From: Pseudomonadota bacterium
GTDB taxonomy: Bacteria; Pseudomonadota; Gammaproteobacteria; Burkholderiales; Methylophilaceae
Length of the DNA: 6,864 bases
NCBI GenBank assembly: GCA_029549705.1
Contig: JAKPIR010000352.1
Coordinates: 1 to 6,864, forward strand
Reading direction: 5' to 3'
Part shown: positions 1 through 5,179 of the stretch, piece after piece
How the letters are laid out: each line of letters opens with the position of its first letter
Numbering within the stretch: position 1 is the stretch's first letter
Notes under the pieces: model-generated
What the model saw: the letters and a program-made list of their open reading frames with translations, nothing else
Told to the model about the DNA's origin: nothing
Database searches by the model: none
Position numbers and translations under genes: made by a program

Positions 1-555
1 GTCCACTGCCAGCACACCAAAGCCTTTTGCATCTTCCAAAGGTACGTTAATACAAGCCACTGTCATGTCTGCGTTGTTTCTAGCATGCGTTGCAAGCATT
101 TTGCCATAGTCCATTTTATAGATATGGTCGCCAGCCAATACCAAAATATACTCCGCGCCACCTTCGCGCAACAAATCAAGATTTTGATAGACCGCATCCG
201 CGGTGCCTTTGTACCACTCTTCCGATATGCGTTGTTGTGCAGGAATAATATTTACATACTCAGTAAATTCACCACGTAAAAAGCCCCAGCCGCGCTGAAT
301 ATGCTGAATCAGACTTTGCGCTTTGTATTGGGTTGCCACGTTAATGCGACGAATGCCAGAATTAATGCAATTCGAAAGCGGAAAATCGATAATTCGATAC
401 TTGCCGCCAAATTGTACTGCTGGCTTGGCGCGCCAATCAGTTAAGCTCTTCAAGCGACTACCTCGACCACCTGCAAGGATAATAGCAGCAGTATTTTTGG
501 TTAATGTACTTATAAAACGATCTGAATGCTGATCCATTGGTTGATTCTGTGGCAT
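1..555 (-). CDS. glgC: Glucose-1-phosphate adenylyltransferase (ADP-glucose pyrophosphorylase), N-terminal 185 residues, cut by window edge
   Basis: GlgC makes ADP-glucose and pyrophosphate from ATP and glucose-1-phosphate, the committed and normally allosterically controlled step of bacterial glycogen synthesis in the cytoplasm. Reading the minus strand from the ATG at 555-553 gives 185 uninterrupted codons. Visible motifs are the nucleotide-binding loop AAIILAGGRGSRLKSL (about 23-38), RAKPAVQFGGKYRIIDFPLS (42-61), SNCINSGIRR (61-70), QHIQRGW (84-90), PAQQR (105-109), EEWYKGTADAV (112-122, with the Tyr matching E. coli Tyr114) and LAGDHIYKMDY (140-150, with D143 matching catalytic Asp142). 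All match the GlgC family. The start is supported by AGGAGG 5 nt upstream; a second in-frame Met at codon 7 is less well placed. Residue 41 is Trp where E. coli GlgC has the activator-binding Lys39. The C-terminal left-handed beta-helix domain lies outside the window. The gene is divergent from glgB. Confidence 0.97.
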   Translation of the reverse strand, partial: MPQNQPMDQHSDRFISTLTKNTAAIILAGGRGSRLKSLTDWRAKPAVQFGGKYRIIDFPLSNCINSGIRRINVATQYKAQSLIQHIQRGWGFLRGEFTEYVNIIPAQQRISEEWYKGTADAVYQNLDLLREGGAEYILVLAGDHIYKMDYGKMLATHARNNADMTVACINVPLEDAKGFGVLAVD

Positions 556-566
556 GATGCCCTCCT
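553..566 (-). promoter_or_regulatory. Shine-Dalgarno and start codon of glgC
   Basis: On the minus strand a full AGGAGG (plus-strand CCTCCT, 561-566) is followed by the 5-nt spacer GCATC and the ATG at 555-553. This near-consensus site fixes the glgC start and is clearly stronger than the initiation regions of glgB (TTG start) and glgP (no clear site). Confidence 0.85.
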
Positions 567-582
567 AAGATATGATGAACAT

Positions 583-614
583 TAGTATTAACTAGCTGGG
601 CGAACTAGTATTAA
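583..614. repeat. 9-bp direct repeat TAGTATTAA, two copies 23 bp apart, with embedded dyad
   Basis: TAGTATTAA occurs at 583-591 and again at 606-614, two helical turns apart. Between them ACTAG (591-595) and CTAGT (605-609) form an inverted repeat around CTGGGCGAA; allowing a 2-nt bulge, the dyad extends to TTAACTAG against CTAGTATTAA. The element lies 28-59 bp upstream of the glgC start codon, within its probable leader or promoter. The spacing suits a regulator binding site, but no regulator is identified. Confidence 0.5.
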
Positions 615-642
615 TTTACGTTTAACTACATTTGTTGTACAT

Positions 643-677
643 TATAATCAGCTTAAAGCACTATAATCTAGCTAAAA
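643..677 (+). repeat. Imperfect tandem repeat of a TATAATC(T)AGCT(T)AAA unit, 19-bp period
   Basis: TATAATCAGCTTAAA (643-657) and TATAATCTAGCTAAAA (662-677) are the same unit with one base shifted, starting 19 bp apart. Each copy begins with a consensus -10 hexamer, so the duplication yields two possible -10 boxes upstream of glgB. It may be a duplicated promoter or a paired binding site; which cannot be told from sequence alone. Confidence 0.45.
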
Positions 678-716
678 TTGCGTTGATTGAAATAAAAATA
701 TTCTTATTAAGAAATT

Positions 717-733
717 GAGGGGAAAGTGTCTTG
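717..733 (+). promoter_or_regulatory. Ribosome binding site deciding the TTG start of glgB
   Basis: GAGGGG (717-722) lies 8 nt before a TTG at 731. A TGA at 716-718 closes the frame just upstream, and the next in-frame Met is at about codon 131, well inside the conserved domains. TTG is therefore the best-supported start. The GTG at 726 is out of frame. Confidence 0.75.
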
Positions 734-2965
734 GCAAAATCCACAACAACTCCAACAAAAACAGGCGATAAACCTGTCGCAAAGTCAAAAGTTATAGGCG
801 ATGCTTTACGTCTGATCTTAAAGGCCAAGCATCACGACCCGTTTAGCTTTTTGGGCTTACACAACATTGACGATGCGTTTATTTACCGCACATTTCTGCC
901 TCAAGCCTCTGAGGTTTTTATTAACGTAAAAAACAAATGGGTCGCATTAGAAAAAACGCATCCAGATGGCTTATACAGCCTAGAAAGCAAAACAGCACTT
1001 GCAACACCTTGCTTACTCAAAATTACCGTCGGTGAGCATAACTACGAAACGCACGACCCTTACACATTCACTTCAACTTTGACGCAAGATGAATTGTATT
1101 TATTCGGCGAAGCTCGTTTAATGCAAGCTTATAAAACGCTTGGCGCGCAATGTATGACGCAAGATGGTGTGACAGGCGTGCGTTTCGCAGTATGGGCACC
1201 AAACGCTGAGCGTGTTAGCGTTATCGGCAGTTTTAACAATTGGGACGGTCGAGTTCACTCCATGCGCACGCACGGATCAAGTGGGGTATGGGATATTTTT
1301 ATTCCCAACATCACCACGCATGACACCTATAAATTCGAGATTCGCAACCGCCACTCTGGGGCGATTTTAGTTAAAACAGACCCTTATGGCTTTGAGTTTG
1401 AGCCGCGCCCTGGCAGTGCAGCAAAAATTAGCACTAGCTACCATCAGTGGGAAGATAAACAATGGTTAGCATCACGCAAAAATCGTGATTGGTTACATGC
1501 GCCCTTCAATTGCTACGAAGTACATTTAGGCTCATGGCAGTGCAATGAAGAAGGTCACTTCCTAACATACCGAGATTTAGCTAAAACGCTCGTGCCTTAC
1601 ATAGCAGAAATGGGCTATACCCACGTTGAGTTGATGCCGATTTCTGAGCATCCTCTCACAGAGTCTTGGGGCTATCAAACCACGGGCTATTTTGGCGTCA
1701 CTAACAGATTTGGCTCACCAGATGATTTACGATTTTTAATTGATGCTTTTCACAAAGCCAATATCGGCGTGATATTAGATTGGGTACCAGGGCATTTTCC
1801 AAAAGACGATTGGGCTTTAGCACGTTTTGATGGCACCGCTTTGTACGAACATGAAGACCCGCGTTTAGGTGAACACCAAGATTGGGGCACGTATATTTTT
1901 AATTACGGTCGTAACGAAGTGCGCAACTTTTTAATGGCAAATGCACATTTTTGGCTTTCAGAGTTTCATATTGATGGGCTACGTGTCGATGCTGTTGCAT
2001 CCATGCTCTATCTGGATTACTCACGCAAAGCGGGTGAATGGTTGCCGAATAAATTTGGTGGGCGAGAAAATCTCGATGTAATTGAATTCTTAAAACAGCT
2101 CAATGTAATGGTCGGTGAAGACTTTGCTGGTGTACTTACCATCGCCGAAGAATCAACCGCATGGCCAGGCGTATCTCGTCCCGTATATCTAGGGGGGTTA
2201 GGCTTTAACATGAAATGGAACATGGGTTGGATGAATGATACTCTTGCCTATATTGAGCATGACCCAGTACACCGGCGTTATTACCATGATATGCTCACTT
2301 TTGGTCAGCTTTACGCCTACTCTGAAAACTTTGTGTTACCGTTTTCGCATGATGAAGTTGTGCATGGCAAAAATTCACTATTGGATAAAATGCCTGGTGA
2401 TGCATGGCAGAAATTTGCCAACCTGCGTTTGCTGATGACGTATCAAATGACCGCGCCAGGCAAAAAGCTCAATTTCATGGGGAATGAATTTGGACAAGGA
2501 CGAGAGTGGGATGTTAACAGTAGCCTTGATTGGCATTTGCTAGGCAAAGACTATGAAGGCCATCAGTGGCATCAAGGCATCAAACAAGCAACCACCGACT
2601 TAAACAAGCTTTACAAAGAACTCAGTGCACTTCATTCGCTTGATTTTGTGCACCAAGGGTTTGATTGGATCGACTGTCATGACTCTGATCAATCCATTAT
2701 TAGCTATGTAAGACGCGGGCTGGACAATAGTTTTGTTATAATAGTGTTGAATTTCACGCCGGTATTGCGCGAAGGTTATCGTATCGGCGTGCCGCAAGCT
2801 GGCAGTTATAATGAGATTTTTAATAGTGACGCTGCTTGCTATGGTGGAAGTAACCAAGGCAACGGCTCTGGATTACACACTGAAGATGTCGCTTGGATGA
2901 ATCACAATCAATCACTTGTAATAACATTACCGCCGTTAGCGGGCTTGGTTTTGAAGCTAACCTGA
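731..2965 (+). CDS. glgB: 1,4-alpha-glucan branching enzyme (GH13), complete, 744 residues, TTG start
   Basis: GlgB cuts an alpha-1,4-glucan chain and re-attaches the piece through an alpha-1,6 bond, creating glycogen branch points. The layout is the full proteobacterial one: a lysine/threonine-rich tail (1-20), a first beta-sandwich N domain (about 25-120, with the typical HHDPFSFLGLH at 34-44), a CBM48 domain (about 145-235, FAVWAPNA and GSFNNWDG), a GH13 barrel (about 260-620) and an all-beta C domain (about 640-744). Catalytic residues align with E. coli GlgB at a constant offset of 15: D350 in GVILDWVPGHFP, nucleophile D420 in DGLRVDAVASMLY, acid/base E473 in TIAEESTAWPG and D541 in PFSHDEVVHGK. 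The length is close to E. coli's 728. No frameshift is seen. The gene is divergent from glgC and convergent with pgm, which starts a new strand 120 bp later. Confidence 0.98.
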   Translation: MAKSTTTPTKTGDKPVAKSKVIGDALRLILKAKHHDPFSFLGLHNIDDAFIYRTFLPQASEVFINVKNKWVALEKTHPDGLYSLESKTALATPCLLKITVGEHNYETHDPYTFTSTLTQDELYLFGEARLMQAYKTLGAQCMTQDGVTGVRFAVWAPNAERVSVIGSFNNWDGRVHSMRTHGSSGVWDIFIPNITTHDTYKFEIRNRHSGAILVKTDPYGFEFEPRPGSAAKISTSYHQWEDKQWLASRKNRDWLHAPFNCYEVHLGSWQCNEEGHFLTYRDLAKTLVPYIAEMGYTHVELMPISEHPLTESWGYQTTGYFGVTNRFGSPDDLRFLIDAFHKANIGVILDWVPGHFPKDDWALARFDGTALYEHEDPRLGEHQDWGTYIFNYGRNEVRNFLMANAHFWLSEFHIDGLRVDAVASMLYLDYSRKAGEWLPNKFGGRENLDVIEFLKQLNVMVGEDFAGVLTIAEESTAWPGVSRPVYLGGLGFNMKWNMGWMNDTLAYIEHDPVHRRYYHDMLTFGQLYAYSENFVLPFSHDEVVHGKNSLLDKMPGDAWQKFANLRLLMTYQMTAPGKKLNFMGNEFGQGREWDVNSSLDWHLLGKDYEGHQWHQGIKQATTDLNKLYKELSALHSLDFVHQGFDWIDCHDSDQSIISYVRRGLDNSFVIIVLNFTPVLREGYRIGVPQAGSYNEIFNSDAACYGGSNQGNGSGLHTEDVAWMNHNQSLVITLPPLAGLVLKLT

Positions 2966-3001
2966 TAACTTTTGCATAATACAGTCTAATACTACAGATT
3001 G

Positions 3002-3043
3002 ACCATTTATGTATGGTTTTATATATACAGTTTTTTATTTTTT
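3002..3043 (+). terminator. Weak AU-rich hairpin plus T-run after glgB
   Basis: In the 120-bp gap between the convergent stops of glgB and pgm, ACCAT (3002-3006) can pair with ATGGT (3013-3017) around a 6-nt loop. Alternatively TGTAT (3010-3014) can pair with ATACA (3025-3029), directly before TTTTTTATTTTTT at 3031-3043. The stems are short and AT-rich, so this is at best a modest terminator for glgB. I see no convincing terminator for pgm on the opposite strand in the rest of the gap. Confidence 0.3.
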
Positions 3044-3085
3044 CTAATAAAGCCAAGTTATAGTGTGAATTGCAGATCACTCATT

Positions 3086-4738
3086 TTAAGTAATCACCGT
3101 CGGCATATCGCGTTGTGTTCTTTCCACCAACTGCGAAATCTGTAGCGCAATTTGTATTATTTCTGCCAGTGCGACTTGCGCGTCTAAATGATGTTTGGTG
3201 CTATCCGGCTCATACGCTTCTAAATAAATACGCAAGGTTGCGCCCTCAGTACCCGTACCTGAAAGCCTGAATACAATTCGCGAGCCATCGTCAAACAAAA
3301 TACGAATACCTTGATTGTTGCTGATAGAGCCGTCAATCGAGTCCAGATAGCTAAAATCATCGCAAGTTTTCACCCTATATGAACCGAATTTTTGGCTAGG
3401 CAAGGTTTCGAATTGTGCTTTAATGTGCTCCATTACTTCATTGGCGGCCTCAATGGGGATTGCTTCATAGTCGTGGCGCGAATATACATTACGACCAAAC
3501 TCCGCCCAATGTGCCATGAGAATGACTTCTACGTTCATTTGTCTCACAGCAAGCACATTCAGCCAAAATAACACCGCCCATAAACCGTCTTTTTCACGCA
3601 CATGGTTAGAACTGGTGCCAAAGCTTTCTTCACCGCACAAGGTGACTTTGCCTGCATCCAGCAAGTTGCCAAAAAACTTCCAACCTGTGGGTGTTTCAAA
3701 GCATGGAATGTTTAATTTAGACGCAACGCGATCAACCGCGCCGCTGGTGGGCATGGAGCGCGCGACGCCTACAATGCCATTGGCATAAGCGGGCACTAGC
3801 GTTGCATTGGCTGCCAGAACCGCCAAACTATCTGATGGCGTTACAAAAAAGTTTTTACCGAGAATCATATTTCGGTCACCATCACCATCTGAGGCCGCAC
3901 CGAAATCTAACGCTTGATCACCTGCAAACATGATTTTTACCAAGTCTTCTGCATAGGTTAAATTGGGGTCTGGGTGACCTCCACCAAAATCTTCTGAAGG
4001 CACGCAATTCATCAGGCTATCAGCCGACGCACCAAGCCGATTCACAAAAATTTCTTGTGCGTAAGGGCCAGTCACCGCGTACATGGCATCAAACTTCATT
4101 TTAAAGCCACTGGATAATAATTTTTTTACGGCTTGAAAATCAAATAAAGAGGCCATTAAATCTGCATAATCGTGCACGGCATCAATCACTTTTACGCTGA
4201 ATTTGCCATCATCAAAATGCGTTTCACCTAGCGTATCAATATCTATTTTTGGTAAATCTGCAAGCTTATAATTTGCAATCACTTTGCTTTTAGCAAACAC
4301 CTCATCGGTAATTTTTTCTTGCGCAGGGCCACCATTTCTGATGTTATATTTAATACCAAAATCTCCCTGTGGGCCAGCTTGGTTATGGCTTGCAGACAAT
4401 ATAATGCCGCCAAAAGTATGGTATTTTCGAATGAGATGAGAAGCCGCGGGCGTAGATAAAATACCCGCCTGCCCCACTAAAACGCGCGCAAAACCATTCG
4501 CCGCCGCCATTTGGATAACAGTTTGAATCGCATGCCGATTGTAATAGCGCCCATCGCCACCAACAGTGAGCGTAGCATCTGCTGGCACTCCTTCTACTTC
4601 AGCCAAGGTATCAAAAATACTTTGCACAAAATTTTCTAAATAATGTGCTTGCTGAAAAACTTTAACTTTCTTGCGTAAGCCAGAAGTGCCAGGTTTTTGG
4701 TCATTAAATGGCTGCGTGTTGATAGTTCGAATGTCCAT
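3086..4738 (-). CDS. pgm: Phosphoglucomutase, alpha-D-glucose phosphate-specific, PGM1-like, complete, 550 residues
   Basis: This enzyme interconverts glucose-1-phosphate and glucose-6-phosphate through a phosphoserine intermediate, linking glycogen synthesis and breakdown to central metabolism. Four signature loops of the alpha-phosphohexomutase family are present: the catalytic serine in GIILSASHNQ (S117, the same number as in human PGM1), the Mg-binding SDGDGDRN (283-290, D284/D286/D288), the sugar-specificity loop CGEESFG (368-374) and the phosphate-binding RLSGTGTEG (491-499). The N-terminal KPGTSGLRKKV (15-25), TVGGDGRYYN (58-67) and the length near 560 place it with the eukaryote-like PGM1 branch found in many bacteria, rather than the E. 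coli Pgm or bifunctional PMM/PGM types. The residue after SASHN is Gln where human PGM1 has Pro. The ATG is preceded by AAGGGA at 5 nt. The gene is convergent with glgB and divergent from glgP. Confidence 0.97.
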   Translation of the reverse strand: MDIRTINTQPFNDQKPGTSGLRKKVKVFQQAHYLENFVQSIFDTLAEVEGVPADATLTVGGDGRYYNRHAIQTVIQMAAANGFARVLVGQAGILSTPAASHLIRKYHTFGGIILSASHNQAGPQGDFGIKYNIRNGGPAQEKITDEVFAKSKVIANYKLADLPKIDIDTLGETHFDDGKFSVKVIDAVHDYADLMASLFDFQAVKKLLSSGFKMKFDAMYAVTGPYAQEIFVNRLGASADSLMNCVPSEDFGGGHPDPNLTYAEDLVKIMFAGDQALDFGAASDGDGDRNMILGKNFFVTPSDSLAVLAANATLVPAYANGIVGVARSMPTSGAVDRVASKLNIPCFETPTGWKFFGNLLDAGKVTLCGEESFGTSSNHVREKDGLWAVLFWLNVLAVRQMNVEVILMAHWAEFGRNVYSRHDYEAIPIEAANEVMEHIKAQFETLPSQKFGSYRVKTCDDFSYLDSIDGSISNNQGIRILFDDGSRIVFRLSGTGTEGATLRIYLEAYEPDSTKHHLDAQVALAEIIQIALQISQLVERTQRDMPTVIT

Positions 4739-4768
4739 TTTTGTCCCTTATGAATTAAAGAAATTATA
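4736..4768 (-). promoter_or_regulatory. Candidate pgm -10 box and ribosome binding site
   Basis: On the minus strand a perfect TATAAT (plus ATTATA, 4763-4768) lies about 25 bases before the pgm start, and AAGGGA (4749-4744) sits 5 nt before the ATG at 4738-4736. Transcription from this box would give a leader of roughly 20 nt. No good -35 hexamer is seen at 16-18 bp, so the promoter may be weak or activator-dependent. Confidence 0.45.
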
Positions 4769-4848
4769 GTACAAATGTGAAATAAGATGCGTTTGTGGTA
4801 AAAATACCAATATGCGACTCTTATTCAGTCACGACGCACAACTTGTCA

Positions 4849-4941
4849 TTACCAAGCATCTGTAAAAGCATGTGCCACTTTGGTACGGCCTAGACGTTCT
4901 GTTCCTTTAGGGCGCGGAACAATCGCTTCAATACGGTTTAT
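4849..4941 (-). pseudogene. Possible remnant of a gene 3' end (30 codons), identity unknown
   Basis: On the minus strand an open frame of 30 sense codons ends in TAA at 4851-4849 and includes the protein-like run VPRPKGTERLGRTKVAHAF. It has no ATG, GTG or ribosome site of its own at the upstream end and begins right after an in-frame TAA (4944-4942). The opposite strand is also open here (4802-4945, 47 codons, no credible start), so the reading direction is uncertain and chance openness is possible. I do not recognise a family. It is offered as a possible relic because the base composition differs from the surrounding AT-rich DNA. Confidence 0.2.
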
Positions 4942-4963
4942 TTAAACGCTACGGGTTAAACCG
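4934..4963. repeat. Inverted repeat CGGTTTA / TAAACCG
   Basis: CGGTTTA (4934-4940) and TAAACCG (4957-4963) are perfect 7-bp arms with a 16-bp spacer; an inner TTTAAAC/GGTTAAA pair partly extends the symmetry. It lies at the upstream end of the possible gene relic. It could be an operator, a weak hairpin or the scar of a mobile element. Confidence 0.4.
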
Positions 4964-5002
4964 ACTGAGCTCAACAATGTGCTCGATCACTTTAATATAG
5001 GA

Positions 5003-5031
5003 TTACTTCATTAAAGTTAATGACTTATAGT
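5003..5031 (+). promoter_or_regulatory. Candidate glgP promoter TTACTT-17 bp-TATAGT
   Basis: TTACTT (5003-5008) and TATAGT (5026-5031) have the ideal 17-bp spacing and would give a leader of about 140 nt. A second weaker candidate nearer the gene is TTGATA (5127-5132) with TTTCAT (5150-5155), also at 17 bp. Neither is close to consensus in both boxes, so the assignment is tentative. Confidence 0.25.
5008..5023. repeat. Near-perfect palindrome TCATTAA-AG-TTAATGA, operator-like
   Basis: Two 7-bp arms are separated by only 2 bp, which is too tight for an RNA hairpin but typical of a binding site for a dimeric regulator. It sits about 157 bp upstream of the glgP start and between the two hexamers of a candidate promoter (5003-5031). 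Confidence 0.4.
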
Positions 5032-5179
5032 AGTTTATCGACTGAGTCAATTACCCCCAAGTCTGTACACATTATCAAAATAATAATGGCCTACTATTTT
5101 TAACCCATATCATACGGCTAATTTTATTGATAGAATGTTGGTAGAAATTTTTCATTGATTATTCGAAACAAAGTCCCCC

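Larger units (their letters stand above)
556..730. promoter_or_regulatory. Divergent glgC-glgB control region with candidate -10 boxes
   Basis: These 175 AT-rich bases separate the divergent starts of glgC and glgB and must hold both 5' control regions unless transcription enters from farther away. Perfect TATAAT boxes for glgB occur on the plus strand at 643-648 and 662-667. The sequence ATTATAAT at 641-648 also reads TATAAT on the minus strand (641-646), where it could serve glgC with a leader of about 80 nt. None has a good TTGACA-like -35 at 16-18 bp; the best for 643-648 is TTTAAC at 621-626. A small dyad, TTCTT-ATT-AAGAA (701-713), sits just before the glgB ribosome site. The boxes are seen directly; their use as promoters is inferred. 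Confidence 0.5.
4739..5179. other. 441-bp divergent intergenic region between pgm and glgP
   Basis: This is the longest stretch without a confident gene. Besides the separately listed elements it contains TGGTA-AAAA-TACCA (4796-4809), a broken dyad TGCGACT (4813-4819) against AGTC...CGCA (4827-4838), GTTCC (4901-4905) against GGAAC (4916-4920) and two copies of CGACTGAG (4962-4969 and 5039-5046). The stretch 4849-4945 is locally richer in GC than its flanks, while 5000-5170 is AT-rich and looks like ordinary upstream DNA of glgP. I see no tRNA, no recognisable riboswitch and no complete gene. Confidence 0.6.

Noticed and set aside
85..532. Plus-strand open frames of 64 and 69 codons
   Set aside because: They lie opposite the clearly conserved glgC coding sequence and encode nothing recognisable.
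726..728. GTG as the glgB start
   Set aside because: It is not in the GlgB frame; the in-frame TTG at 731 follows GAGGGG at suitable spacing.
2192..2197. G6 homopolymer in glgB as a possible phase-variation or frameshift site
   Set aside because: It encodes GG of the conserved LGGLGFNMKWNMGW segment, the frame is intact on both sides, and six G is short for slippage-based switching.
2017..3080. Short open frames overlapping glgB and the glgB-pgm gap on either strand
   Set aside because: They overlap the conserved GlgB reading frame or run into AT-rich spacer and have no family features.
3516..3788. Plus-strand open frame of 90 codons inside pgm
   Set aside because: It is the antisense shadow of the well-conserved phosphoglucomutase frame.
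4739..5179. Riboswitch, CRISPR array or intact insertion sequence in the long gap
   Set aside because: There are no regularly spaced repeats, no transposase frame, no matched terminal repeats with target duplication and no recognisable riboswitch core; only short unrelated dyads.
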